NCBI GenBank assembly: GCA_002690755.1
Contig: NZFT01000113.1
Location: 31,439 to 60,560 of the forward strand
Direction of reading: 5' to 3'
DNA length: 29,122 nt
Source of the DNA: Phycisphaerae bacterium
Lineage (GTDB): Bacteria > Planctomycetota > Phycisphaerae > Phycisphaerales > SM1A02
Numbering within the stretch: the first letter of the stretch is position 1; every line of letters starts with the position of its first letter. Shown here piece by piece: positions 1-7,797 of the stretch. Made by a program: the position numbers and the translations under genes. Below the pieces are notes generated by a model. That model had not been told where the DNA came from, ran no database searches, and saw only the letters and a list, made by a program, of their open reading frames with translations.

Positions 1-1
1 T

Positions 2-406
2 CGCGGCCACGGCGAGGATCTTCGCCTGCCAGTCGGCGAGCGCGGCTTCGAGTCCCGACTCGGAGATCCCCTTCGGAACGGGACTCGAGAGCGCTGCCTC
101 GAGCGCTTCATTGGACAGGTTCGCTTCGAAGTACACCCGGGGCGGAACGGGCGTGACGGCCGTCCATTCGATTCGTTCCGACGTCGGTTCGGCGAAGTCG
201 ATCGCCTCATCGGAGGTCGACGTCACCCAGGTCGACTGCACGTCCGAACCATCCGAGCCGAGCTTCGGGACGTCGACCTTCACGAAGGACGCACTACCGC
301 GCTCCACGTAGATCCGGCCGAGTCCGTGCCCGGAGAAGGCGCGGATCCCGAGCAGGAGCAGGAAGATCCCGATGATCACGGTGACGGTGAGCTTCTGTCG
401 ATTCAT
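2..406 (-). CDS. N-terminally anchored protein of the MutL/DUF6754 operon (partial)
   Basis: Only the first 135 codons are inside the window; the gene runs off the left edge. The product starts MNRQKLTVTVIIGIFLLLL, a short positive head followed by one hydrophobic helix at about residues 8-24. The rest is soluble, so this is probably a membrane-anchored protein with an extracytoplasmic domain. Its ATG (404-406) overlaps the stop of the preceding gene in an ATGA arrangement, so it is translationally coupled and is the last operon member visible. I recognise no family in the visible part. The function is unknown; membership of the operon is the only clue. Confidence 0.8.
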   Translation of the reverse strand, partial: MNRQKLTVTVIIGIFLLLLGIRAFSGHGLGRIYVERGSASFVKVDVPKLGSDGSDVQSTWVTSTSDEAIDFAEPTSERIEWTAVTPVPPRVYFEANLSNEALEAALSSPVPKGISESGLEAALADWQAKILAVAA

Positions 407-1446
407 CGAGCACCTCCCCGGCGGCGGGTCGCGAAGAACACGACGTTGCCCGCGATGATGAGGCCGATCATGAGCAGGTGGGCCACGAGCTGCGGCCCCA
501 TCCTCCGTTGCGCCTCGAGGAATATCCCGGGCGTCGGTTCGGTCGCGAGCGTGATCAGTTCGGTCTTCGCGGCCGGTGTCATCGAGGCGGCCTCGGTCCC
601 GGTGGTCCAGGTCGCCGCGGCCCCGGGTTCGGAGAGAAAGTCGGCGGCGAGGGTCTCGGCCTTCGCGTCCGGGACGCCTCCGGTCTCGAGCGCCTCCCGC
701 ATCCGATCACGACGAACCCAGTTGTTGACGATCGACTCGTACTCCGCCGCACCCTTGATCGCACCGAGCAGACCCTGCACCTGGATCGGCACGTACGGAT
801 ACATCTGCGGGGCTTGAACGCCCGTGCAGCCGATGACCAGCGGCATCTTGAGCGGCGTGGCCGCGTAGAGCACCCACTCCTTGCTGCCCGGGTAGCCCGC
901 ACTCGCGTTCACGATCGCGTCGAAGTCCGCGAGGCTCGAGATTCCGGACATCATCGGAATCTCACCCACCGCGGTACCGCGGGCGTCGGTCGGGAAGTAC
1001 TGCTCGAAGTCGGTGACGATCGTCTTGATGACCGCTTCGTTCCCGGCCTTGAATCCGAGGTCGACCCAGTCCTCGCCGTAGACGAGGTCCGGGTAGTAGC
1101 CGCCGATCACCCGCGAGGTGCTCGACCGGATCATCTGGGCCCCCACCGGCCAGAGGGCGATGAAGTACATCTTGTGGCCCTTGCGGGCGCACTGGTTGAT
1201 GAACGAGGTGGCCATCGGTCCGAGCTCGCCTTCGCTGGCGGGATCGAAGTCCCAGGCCATGAGGATCTTCGAACCGGGGTCCAGATCGTCGAGGACGTCG
1301 AAGGCGGCCTGAGCGAGCGGCGTCGCCTTCTCGGGCAGCGTCCGGCCGGTGAGACCGATCACGATGATCGGAATCCCCACCGCGAGTCCCATCATCAGGA
1401 AGATCCAGCGGCGATCGATGTTCGCCATGCGGTCGATGAGATTCAT
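403..1446 (-). CDS. Membrane protein anchored at both ends, MutL/DUF6754 operon
   Basis: The product has 347 residues. A hydrophobic helix lies at about 13-33 and a second at about 320-341, followed by a basic tail (RRRGGAR). Between them is a soluble domain of nearly 290 residues. Its first part (about 55-100, including KILMAWDFDP and GHKMYFIALWP) looks like an alternating alpha/beta fold, and a later stretch reads YGEDWVDLGFKAGNEA. This resembles uncharacterised proteins encoded beside DUF6754 genes, from memory only; no enzymatic motif is evident. The gene lies 3 bases after the six-helix membrane protein and overlaps the next gene by 4 bases, so all three are probably co-translated parts of one complex. 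The topology with a large loop between two helices is inferred. Confidence 0.85.
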   Translation of the reverse strand: MNLIDRMANIDRRWIFLMMGLAVGIPIIVIGLTGRTLPEKATPLAQAAFDVLDDLDPGSKILMAWDFDPASEGELGPMATSFINQCARKGHKMYFIALWPVGAQMIRSSTSRVIGGYYPDLVYGEDWVDLGFKAGNEAVIKTIVTDFEQYFPTDARGTAVGEIPMMSGISSLADFDAIVNASAGYPGSKEWVLYAATPLKMPLVIGCTGVQAPQMYPYVPIQVQGLLGAIKGAAEYESIVNNWVRRDRMREALETGGVPDAKAETLAADFLSEPGAAATWTTGTEAASMTPAAKTELITLATEPTPGIFLEAQRRMGPQLVAHLLMIGLIIAGNVVFFATRRRGGAR

Positions 1447-1449
1447 GGG

Positions 1450-2151
1450 TCAGTCTCCTCCACCGAGATAGGAGCGGTCGAGACCCATGAGGATCTTCAG
1501 GCTCGTGCTGGCGATGCCGAGGGCGATGCCGATGATGATCGCGCGGTTTCCGGCGGTGTTGAAGACCTGCATGATGTAGACGCTCATCTCCTCGATCCGG
1601 AGTCCACTGAAGGGGCCGTCGACCGGAATCCAACTGGTGAGGAAGTACCCGGCGAACGTCCGGCCGAGCAGGATGATGAACGCCGTGCCGAGCAGGAGCA
1701 CCGCTTCGAAGTTCTTCGCCCGGAAGGCGCGGAACGCGGCCGACGCGATGTAGAAGGCGAGCATCGCGAACATCGTCGCGGTGAGCGGCTTGAACACGTA
1801 CTCGTACACCCACCAGAACGGTGTCCCCTGGCCCTGGACGTCACCGCTCCACGGCACGTCGGGGAACGCGGGGTTCGGCGAGACGCCGAGCTTGAAGAGT
1901 CCGACCGCCAGCGTCGCCGCGAACGTCCCCAGCACGATCAGCGAGTAGGCCCAGCCGGTGTTCCGGTCGGAGATCTTCTTGAGGTGGACCTTGAGCAGGC
2001 TGCCACCACCGAGGACGAACGCGACCGCGGCGATGATGCCGAACCAAGTGGTCGCCTCCTCGCCCCATGAGCGGGCTCCGGGCAGGAAGTTCGAGACGAT
2101 CAGGACGACGCCGACAATGGCCGTGATCCACAATGGAACGATTCGTTTCAC
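1450..2151 (-). CDS. Polytopic (about six-helix) membrane protein, MutL/DUF6754 operon
   Basis: This 233-residue protein is strongly hydrophobic, with likely transmembrane helices at about 4-23, 36-53, 67-87, 122-142, 148-168 and 197-217. A loop of about 35 residues between helices 3 and 4 is rich in Pro, Gly and Trp (VPWSGDVQGQGTPFWWVYE). There is no transporter signature or conserved charged catalytic site that I can name. It begins 10 bases after the DUF6754 protein and ends 3 bases before the next gene. In context it is the probable integral-membrane core of the putative complex. The specific function is unknown. Confidence 0.85.
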   Translation of the reverse strand: MKRIVPLWITAIVGVVLIVSNFLPGARSWGEEATTWFGIIAAVAFVLGGGSLLKVHLKKISDRNTGWAYSLIVLGTFAATLAVGLFKLGVSPNPAFPDVPWSGDVQGQGTPFWWVYEYVFKPLTATMFAMLAFYIASAAFRAFRAKNFEAVLLLGTAFIILLGRTFAGYFLTSWIPVDGPFSGLRIEEMSVYIMQVFNTAGNRAIIIGIALGIASTSLKILMGLDRSYLGGGD

Positions 2152-2161
2152 GTGTAGCTCC

Positions 2162-3577
2162 TCAGGCGCTCAGGACCGAGCCCTTGAACCAGGCGATCGC
2201 GTCGGCGAGCGACTCGTTTCCAGTGGCGACGGCCACGGTGGCGAGAAGACAGCCGACGACGAGCACGGCGGCCACGATGAGTTTTCCGATGTCCTGCCCC
2301 TTCAGGCTGCCAAGCTGATCGGGCTGGCCCGAGAGGTACGCGCTCGCGGCGAAGAACTCCTCGCCGATGAGCGTGTAGTCGCACGCGGCGACGAAGAAGG
2401 GAAGCTGGCTGGGCATCGCGGTACCGGCGATCTGGATCGCACCGACCGAGTTGCCGGTCTCCGCGAGGATCAGGCTCTCCGCGTAGAAGCAACCCATGTA
2501 GAAACAGGCCGCCGGCTTTTCCCGGACGATGAGCCCCGAGACGTAGGCGGTGTATCCGAACTGCTCGTCCGTCACGTAGTAGATGAGGTCCGGGTTGTAG
2601 GCGTCGGTCCGGCCCGCCGTGAGATACGACGAATGCACGGTCTCGCGGGCGGCGCTCATGACCAGCGATCGACTGACGGGTACTTCGATCTTCGCGTCGT
2701 ATTCGGCTGCGGTCTTCGCGACCCGACCGAGCACCGTGACGCCGGCGACGGTCTGAAGATCGTCCATGTCCTGGATGCCCGGGACGTAGAGGATGGGTCG
2801 GCCCATCTCCGTCGCCCGACCCACCGCTTCGTCGACCGCGGAGAGCCCCGCGATCTTCCGGATGGTCATCGGCCGGCCGCTTCGAGCCCAGAAGATGAAG
2901 AAGAGGACCGCACCGCAGAGGACCACCAGAATAACCAGCAGCGGCAGTCGCTTCACGTCGACGAAGCTCGCCACCGGGAGCACCATGCCGGTCACCGGGG
3001 AGGCGGCGCTCTTCTCGACCGATCCGTCCGCGTTCTTCACGACCGTGTAGACGATGAACTGGTACTCGTCGGACACCGAGAGCTGACCGACCACGAACCG
3101 ATCGGTGTCGGCCGACACGGTGTCGACCAGCACCCAGAACCGCCCGTTGGGGCCGGTCTCCGCCGGCGTCACGTCGCCCTGGTTGCCGACGACCGCCGCG
3201 CGGGCGACCGCCCGGGCCTCGATCGCGGCATCCTCGGGGGCGAGGCCTTCGACGTCCACCAGCCTGCGGTATTCGTTCTCGTAGGCCGTCGATCGAAGCG
3301 ATTCGAGCGCCGCGGCGCGTTCGTTCGCCCCTCGACTGCTCGACTCCGACACCGACTCCGTCCGCCAGACCTGGAAACCCTCGAGCCCGTCGACATCGGC
3401 GGGAATCTTCCAGGTGACCAGCGCCGAACCACCGCCGTCCGCGGGAAGATCCTTCGCCACGACGTCGGTCGGCGCGGGCGGCGCCGCGAAGGCGGCGGTC
3501 GTCGTCGACAGCAGCGACAGCACCGCCATCAGGGCGAACAGGGGTGTCGAACGAGGAAGCGATGGTGGTCTCTTCAT
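2162..3577 (-). CDS. Secreted FnIII-like plus DUF6754-like membrane protein
   Basis: The 471-residue product has these parts in order. A Sec signal peptide (MKRPPSLPRSTPLFALMAVL and onward) is probably cleaved near residue 31 after AFA. A fibronectin-III-like region spans about 33-205 (PPAPTDVVAKD, GLEGFQVWRT, SDEYQFIVYTVV), interrupted by an Ala/Arg-rich helical insert at about 80-130. A transmembrane helix lies at 211-231, then a domain of about 190 residues resembling DUF6754, and a final helix at about 432-452. The domain after the first helix (SAVDEAVGRATEMGRPILYVPG, SYLTAGRTDAYNPDLIYYVTDEQFGYTA) is the most characteristic part. A large outside domain joined to an inside domain would suit a sensor or scaffold, which is inference. 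It starts 3 bases after the barrel-sandwich gene. Confidence 0.85.
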   Translation of the reverse strand: MKRPPSLPRSTPLFALMAVLSLLSTTTAAFAAPPAPTDVVAKDLPADGGGSALVTWKIPADVDGLEGFQVWRTESVSESSSRGANERAAALESLRSTAYENEYRRLVDVEGLAPEDAAIEARAVARAAVVGNQGDVTPAETGPNGRFWVLVDTVSADTDRFVVGQLSVSDEYQFIVYTVVKNADGSVEKSAASPVTGMVLPVASFVDVKRLPLLVILVVLCGAVLFFIFWARSGRPMTIRKIAGLSAVDEAVGRATEMGRPILYVPGIQDMDDLQTVAGVTVLGRVAKTAAEYDAKIEVPVSRSLVMSAARETVHSSYLTAGRTDAYNPDLIYYVTDEQFGYTAYVSGLIVREKPAACFYMGCFYAESLILAETGNSVGAIQIAGTAMPSQLPFFVAACDYTLIGEEFFAASAYLSGQPDQLGSLKGQDIGKLIVAAVLVVGCLLATVAVATGNESLADAIAWFKGSVLSA

Positions 3578-3580
3578 GCG

Positions 3581-4714
3581 TCAGCCCTCGATGAGTTCGA
3601 CGTTGGCACGGGGAACGACCGCCGTGTCACCGCCTGGGAAGCGGACCTCGAGGACCCGGGCTCGCGAGCCCGAGCCGAGGACCGCGGGCTCGGCCGGCAG
3701 CGCCGACACCTCGCCCAGGAGTCCGAAGTAGGGATCGCGGATCACGCGAACCGTGGTTCCAAGTTCGAGCAGACCGGCCTCGCGGGCCAGCGTCGGATCG
3801 ACCTCGTCCTCGTTTTCGCCCGCCTCGAGCGGCACGAGGATCTCCGGTCGCATCACGCCGGCCCGGATCTGCGTCGCGCCGTTGACGCTGGCCACCCGCC
3901 CGGCCCGCTCCGCGAGCAGACGCCACGTGCGGGCCGCCATGGCGATGTCGCCGAATCCCTCGGTGACGATCACGGTGATCCCGATGGTCTCGCTCCCGGT
4001 GATCGCGACGCCGAGGTCGCGGCCGAGGAGCTCCTTGAGGTCCTGATCGTCGAGTCCGCCGGAGACCACCGCGGCGGCCCCGACCTCGATCGCCTTGCGG
4101 AGCGCGGCGACGGTCATCCGTGCGCCCCCGAGAACCACCGCGTCCTTCATGTCCGCGGTGATCGCATCCGCGTCGAGCGTCTCTTCGTGACCGCCGCAGG
4201 CGACCTGGATGACCCCTTCGGTCTCGCCACCGATCCCGAAGATGCCCTGCACGAACATCACGTCGTTCTCGATGATGCAGCCTTCCTTGGGAAGTACGTC
4301 GACGACCTTGCCGGACAGGTAGGCCCGGACCTGGACCGGAATCGCCGCCCCGCGGATCATCACCTGGCCGGTCACCGAGGAGACCTGTTCCAGGGTGCCG
4401 TCCGCATCGGCGGCGACCTCCGTCTTGAAGGCCCCGAAGATCCCCTTGCTGCGGGCGATCGGCTCGCCTTCCTTCACCGGGTCGCCGATCTGCTTCAGCA
4501 TCAGGCCCGCGACGTCGCCGGCCGAGCAACTGAGCCGGTTCGCCATGTTCATCGGCGTGATGTCGCCGTCCATGAACGTCTCGGCGACCACGTCGTTCGC
4601 TTCCACCACGTCACCGACCGCGACCTTCACCTCGCCGGGGATCGGCAGGAGCCGACGCGTGCGATGCGTGGTGCGGGCGGAAACCTTGAGTCCTGGGGTG
4701 TAGGCCTTGGCCAT
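3581..4714 (-). CDS. Barrel-sandwich protein with KOW-like tail, partner of the MutL-like ATPase
   Basis: I start the protein at ATG 4714 (MAKAYTPGLKVSART), 7 bases after the MutL-like stop; the longer frame from 4741 would overlap that gene. This gives 377 residues. The N-terminal third has two biotinyl/lipoyl-like segments, RRLLPIPGEVKVAVGDVVEA and LSGKVVDVLPKEGCIIEN, of the type seen in RnfC-like barrel-sandwich folds. The biotinyl or lipoyl lysine motif is absent, so this is probably a structural fold and not a swinging arm. The middle (about 190-260) contains VVSGGLDDQDLKELLG and is probably an alpha/beta domain. The C-terminus (GTTVRVIRDPYFGLLGEV to VPRANVELIEG) resembles a KOW/SH3-like barrel. 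No signal peptide is seen, so it should be cytoplasmic. It could link the ATPase to the membrane proteins. Confidence 0.85.
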   Translation of the reverse strand: MAKAYTPGLKVSARTTHRTRRLLPIPGEVKVAVGDVVEANDVVAETFMDGDITPMNMANRLSCSAGDVAGLMLKQIGDPVKEGEPIARSKGIFGAFKTEVAADADGTLEQVSSVTGQVMIRGAAIPVQVRAYLSGKVVDVLPKEGCIIENDVMFVQGIFGIGGETEGVIQVACGGHEETLDADAITADMKDAVVLGGARMTVAALRKAIEVGAAAVVSGGLDDQDLKELLGRDLGVAITGSETIGITVIVTEGFGDIAMAARTWRLLAERAGRVASVNGATQIRAGVMRPEILVPLEAGENEDEVDPTLAREAGLLELGTTVRVIRDPYFGLLGEVSALPAEPAVLGSGSRARVLEVRFPGGDTAVVPRANVELIEG

Positions 4715-4721
4715 GATTCGT

Positions 4722-6590
4722 TCACGCGCCGGTCGGCGCAAGCTCCAGATCGTCGTACATGCCGGAGGACTCGACCACGCGGGTCACCGCCTGCCGTCGC
4801 TCCATCGGGTCTTCGGGCAGCTGCAGCGTTCGGCCGCGGGCGTCGAGGATGATTCCCGCCGCTCCGCCGCGGACGTTGCGGGTCACGGGCTTGCCCGGAC
4901 CGTTGCCGAGGTCGAAACCGCGGGCGGGCGTGACCTCGACGTCGGCGGTCTCCCCCACCGCCAGCGGCACCATCGCGAGATCGCCGAAGGCGAGGGCCCC
5001 GTCGGCCGTCGTGCCCCCGGTGATCCGGTAGGAGAAGCACGGCTTGCCGGGCTTGCCCTGGCCCTTCGCCGCCACGCAGGTTCCGAGGATCACGAGGCAA
5101 TCTCGTTCGAAGACCTCCATCGCCGCCTTCTCGTGGACGGAACTCAGGACGCCGAGGTGCGGCATCATGAAGATCGAGTCCTTCGCCAGCGTGGTGAAGC
5201 CCTCGGGCTCGAAGGCGTCGATCAGCATCATCGCGGTCTGCTGCATCCGCGGGGCATGGCTCAGCACGCCGCCGGAGGCGACGAGCAGATCCAAGGTCAT
5301 GCCGTCGACGATGCTCGAACCACCGACCTCCTGGCTGAACACGTCGCCCACCGTCCGCTGCTGCTGGACGCCCTTGAGGGTCGTCGCGAACTCCTTGTGC
5401 TGCTGGTAGGCGAGGCGAAGCGCCTCGCGGGCCACCGCCTGCTCGAAGACCAGCGCCTCGCCGGACTGCGGGATGGTGGTCGGCCGGATCATCTTGTTCT
5501 TGACGCGGTTTCGAAGCTCGCGTTCCTCCATGTCGAGGTGCACCCAGCGGAGCACGTCGTCCATGCCCGCTTCCGCGCAGACGTTCGAGATGGAGTAGCT
5601 CATCCCGAGGTTCGCGCTCACCGTCCGGTTGAAGGTGCCGTCGAAGACGCTGAACACGTCGGTGGTCGCGCCGCCGATGTCCACGCCGACCGCGTTGATC
5701 TTCTGGGTCCGGGCGATGGTCTGGAGGATGTCCCCCACCGCACCTGGAGTCGGCATGATCGGGGCGTTCGTCCATTCGATCAGCTTGTCGTAGCCGGGGG
5801 CGTGGGCCATGACGTGCTCGAGGAAGACGTCGTGGATGCAGTCCCGGGCGGGCCCGAGATTCTCCTGTTCCAGAGTCGGCCGGAGATTCTCGACGACCGA
5901 CAGGTCGAATCCACCGGTGGCATCGTCCTGTGCGGTGAAGACGCGTTCGATCTCGTCCCGGGCCGAGGCGTTGCCGGCGAAGATGATCGGCAGCTGGTAC
6001 GCGCTGCCGAATCGAGGCCGCGGCTTCGCGGGCGCGACCAGTTCGGCGAGCTGGACGACTTGGGTCGAGTTGCCGCCATCGGTCCCCCCCGAGAGCAGGA
6101 CCATGTCGGGCCGAAGCTCGCGGATCCGCTGGATCTGCTCGTGCGGACGTCGCTTGTCGTTGCTGGCGATCACGTCCATGACGATCGCGCCGGCTCCGAG
6201 GGCGGCCCGCTTCGCGCTCGCCGCGGTCATCTCGCGGACCACGCCCGCCACCATCATCTGCAGGCCACCGCCCGCGGACGACGTGGAGATGTAGATGTCG
6301 CAGCCGTCCTGCTCGTCGATCGACGAACGGCGGATGATCGTCCCGTCGTCGGCGATCAGCCGGCGCCCGGAGAGTTCCTGGAGTTCGGTGACCGAGTTCA
6401 CCACCCCCACCGTGACGTCCGCGAAGGGTTCTTCGACGGTCGTGGGCGCCTCACCGCGGAAGGTCTGGCGATAGACGCCGTCGACCTCCTCGATCATGAT
6501 CGCCTTGGTGGTGGTCGAGCCGCAGTCGGTCGCGACGATGACCTTGATTCGGTCGGGATCGAGGGATGGAACGTCTGGGTCGGCGTGCAT
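4722..6590 (-). CDS. MutL/GlmL-like ASKHA-fold ATPase
   Basis: The 622-residue protein carries three ASKHA-family signatures: phosphate-1 loop TDCGSTTTKAIM (21-32), phosphate-2 loop VGVDIGGATTDV (301-312) and adenosine-type motif SGGVLSHAP (439-447). A further glycine-rich strand, LLSGGTDGGN, lies at 165-174. The family is named after MutL/GlmL, encoded beside B12-dependent glutamate mutase, where a chaperone or reactivase role has been proposed. Clostridial members have roughly 460 residues, so this one is clearly longer, with extra sequence after about residue 490. No mutase or other cobalamin enzyme is encoded in the window; the downstream partners are membrane proteins. I therefore read it as an ATPase re-used in an envelope complex. 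A gap of 117 bases separates it from the upstream gene. No clear Shine-Dalgarno sequence precedes the ATG. Confidence 0.9.
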   Translation of the reverse strand: MHADPDVPSLDPDRIKVIVATDCGSTTTKAIMIEEVDGVYRQTFRGEAPTTVEEPFADVTVGVVNSVTELQELSGRRLIADDGTIIRRSSIDEQDGCDIYISTSSAGGGLQMMVAGVVREMTAASAKRAALGAGAIVMDVIASNDKRRPHEQIQRIRELRPDMVLLSGGTDGGNSTQVVQLAELVAPAKPRPRFGSAYQLPIIFAGNASARDEIERVFTAQDDATGGFDLSVVENLRPTLEQENLGPARDCIHDVFLEHVMAHAPGYDKLIEWTNAPIMPTPGAVGDILQTIARTQKINAVGVDIGGATTDVFSVFDGTFNRTVSANLGMSYSISNVCAEAGMDDVLRWVHLDMEERELRNRVKNKMIRPTTIPQSGEALVFEQAVAREALRLAYQQHKEFATTLKGVQQQRTVGDVFSQEVGGSSIVDGMTLDLLVASGGVLSHAPRMQQTAMMLIDAFEPEGFTTLAKDSIFMMPHLGVLSSVHEKAAMEVFERDCLVILGTCVAAKGQGKPGKPCFSYRITGGTTADGALAFGDLAMVPLAVGETADVEVTPARGFDLGNGPGKPVTRNVRGGAAGIILDARGRTLQLPEDPMERRQAVTRVVESSGMYDDLELAPTGA

Positions 6591-6675
6591 GCGTCGTCCG
6601 GGATCGTCTGGAGTCGGGATCGAGCGGTGAAGTCCGGGAGCCGACGGCTTCCGATCCTTCCTCGGGATTCTTTGG

Positions 6676-6681
6676 AAGGTA
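6676..6681 (-). promoter_or_regulatory. Possible -10 element (TACCTT) for the MutL/DUF6754 operon
   Basis: The minus strand reads TACCTT in the 117-base gap upstream of the MutL-like gene, which would give a leader of about 80 bases. It matches the TANNNT form seen before other genes here. No good -35 hexamer is visible at normal spacing. Confidence 0.2.
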
Positions 6682-6684
6682 CCC

Positions 6685-6709
6685 GATTCAGGGCCCCTGA
6701 CGTGAATTC
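6685..6709 (-). terminator. Imperfect inverted repeat at the end of the small conserved gene
   Basis: Inner arms CAGGG and CCCTG are flanked by outer arms ATTCA and TGAAT, with small mismatches. The repeat overlaps the stop codon of the 153-residue protein gene. It could be a weak terminator or a protein-binding palindrome; no T-tract follows. Confidence 0.25.
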
Positions 6710-7169
6710 AGTCGCGATCCGGGGACGCGTCGGGCGACGCGGAATCATCCGCTTCGGGACCGGATGCGGCCGATCCCTCTTCCCCGGTGCTCTCGCCCGC
6801 CTCCGAAGGATCGGCACCACCATCCTCGTCGGTCGCCGCCTCCGCCGCCTCGGCGTCCTCGATGAGGCGGGCCAGGTACTCGACGGATCCCCGCCGCTCG
6901 AGGAAGTTCGCGAAGGTCTCCCAGCCGCCGGGCTCGATCAGCACGGTTCCGAAGGGCTGGAAGAAATGGAGGGCCTGGGCGCCGAGATAGTTCAGCGGCC
7001 GAGACATCTCCAGCAACATCACCGCGGGCACCGTCATGCGTCGCCGGACGACCTCGCGGCAGACCTTCTCGGCCGCCGCCGCCTCCCGAGGCGTCGGCTC
7101 GAAGTCGGCGGCGTCCTCGATCGCGAAAGCGTGCCGGATCCGATCGACGATCGACTTTCGTTCGCTCAC
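6708..7169 (-). CDS. Small conserved protein of unknown function
   Basis: I place the start at GTG 7169 (read MSERKSIVDRIRHAF), which overlaps the stop of the upstream gene as GTGA; longer frames run antisense-like through that gene. The product has 153 residues. A predicted helical region (RRRMTVPAVMLLEMSRPLNY, LGAQALHFFQPFG) leads to FANFLERRGSVEYLARLIE at about 95-115. The last 40 residues are a low-complexity acidic tail (many Glu, Asp, Ala, Ser) that is likely disordered. The segment around PAVMLLEMSRPLNYLG is familiar from small conserved bacterial proteins, but I cannot name a family. It is co-translated with the PH-like membrane protein and lies upstream of the MutL-like operon. Confidence 0.8.
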   Translation of the reverse strand: MSERKSIVDRIRHAFAIEDAADFEPTPREAAAAEKVCREVVRRRMTVPAVMLLEMSRPLNYLGAQALHFFQPFGTVLIEPGGWETFANFLERRGSVEYLARLIEDAEAAEAATDEDGGADPSEAGESTGEEGSAASGPEADDSASPDASPDRD

Positions 7170-7681
7170 CGGCGTTCCTTCGATCCGGGGCGTCGATCCG
7201 CGATCTCGATCGGCACACCGGCGTCCCGCTTCGCGGTCGCCGCGGTCATCACCAGGTCCATCGCCCGATCCGGTTCGCGTCCCCAGTACAGATCGAGCCC
7301 CGCGCCGGCCCGCAGCCGCGATTCGATCCGCCGTCCGGAGAGCCATCCCCCCTGGGGATCGATGACGACCCGGCGCACGTTCTTCCAATCGATCGATCGA
7401 CGTCGCAGCGGAAATCCGGCCTCGAAGAGGTCTTCGTCGAATCGATAGCTGGTCGGGAGGAACCAGCGATTCAGCGTCGCGAGCAGCAGTGCGGCGCCCG
7501 TCGCGCCCCAGAGAACGTCACCACCGATCATGCCGGCCAGTACCGACAAGGCGGCGATGAAGATCAGAAGGATCACGGTTCGAAGCGGTCGTTCGGCGGC
7601 GGGCCAGGCCGTCCAACCGGCGGAGGCCCACGCTTCCGCCATGGTCGAATCGGAATCAGGCTCGTGCGGCGTCGAAGGCAT
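7166..7681 (-). CDS. Two-helix membrane protein with PH-like domain
   Basis: The 171-residue product has an acidic N-terminus, two closely spaced hydrophobic helices at about 34-54 and 56-72 (TVILLIFIAALSVLAGMIGG, WGATGAALLLATL), and a C-terminal part of about 95 residues. The C-terminal part reads YRFDEDLFEAGFPLRRRSIDWKN and VRRVVIDPQGGWLSGRR, a pattern typical of bacterial PH-like domains that follow two helices. A later internal ATG (7642) is possible but the longer form is open. It is the first gene of the minus-strand block, divergent from the 3-hydroxyanthranilate dioxygenase gene. The role is unknown. Confidence 0.8.
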   Translation of the reverse strand: MPSTPHEPDSDSTMAEAWASAGWTAWPAAERPLRTVILLIFIAALSVLAGMIGGDVLWGATGAALLLATLNRWFLPTSYRFDEDLFEAGFPLRRRSIDWKNVRRVVIDPQGGWLSGRRIESRLRAGAGLDLYWGREPDRAMDLVMTAATAKRDAGVPIEIADRRPGSKERR

Positions 7682-7687
7682 GTTTCG

Positions 7688-7693
7688 AAGGTA
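7688..7693 (-). promoter_or_regulatory. Possible -10 element (TACCTT), leaderless arrangement
   Basis: The minus strand reads TACCTT only 6 bases before the ATG of the PH-like membrane protein. Transcription would begin at or next to the start codon. No Shine-Dalgarno sequence is present, which fits a leaderless mRNA. No clear -35 is seen. Confidence 0.3.
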
Positions 7694-7732
7694 TGCGAAG
7701 ATCCGTGCTCGCGTCGAGGCTTCCCTCGTCGC

Positions 7733-7738
7733 TACCCT
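7733..7738 (+). promoter_or_regulatory. Possible -10 element (TACCCT) for the dioxygenase gene
   Basis: TACCCT in the context GCTACCCTG lies about 60 bases upstream of the 3-hydroxyanthranilate dioxygenase ATG, in the divergent gap 7682-7797. The same GCTANNCTG shape occurs at 20894-20902 before the HATPase/GNAT gene. No consensus -35 is visible. Confidence 0.25.
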
Positions 7739-7797
7739 GAAGGGGGGCGTGCGGATCCACCATCGCGACCCGTCGAAACCCGCCCGGAGTCCGAACC

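Noticed and set aside
1958..4852. Plus-strand open frame of 964 codons
   Set aside because: It is antisense to the barrel-sandwich and DUF6754 genes. The product is low-complexity (Asp, Arg, His, Gly) and has no recognisable domain.
4722..6590. DNA mismatch repair MutL
   Set aside because: The name is shared only by history. The protein has ASKHA phosphate loops and none of the GHKL motifs of the repair protein.
7170..7388. Longer N-terminus of the small conserved protein
   Set aside because: The extra 73 residues are an Arg/Gly-rich out-of-frame reading of the PH-like gene. GTG 7169 overlapping the upstream stop is the natural start.
4707..7448. Plus-strand open frame of 913 codons
   Set aside because: It is antisense to the MutL-like gene, whose ASKHA motifs on the minus strand are unmistakable.
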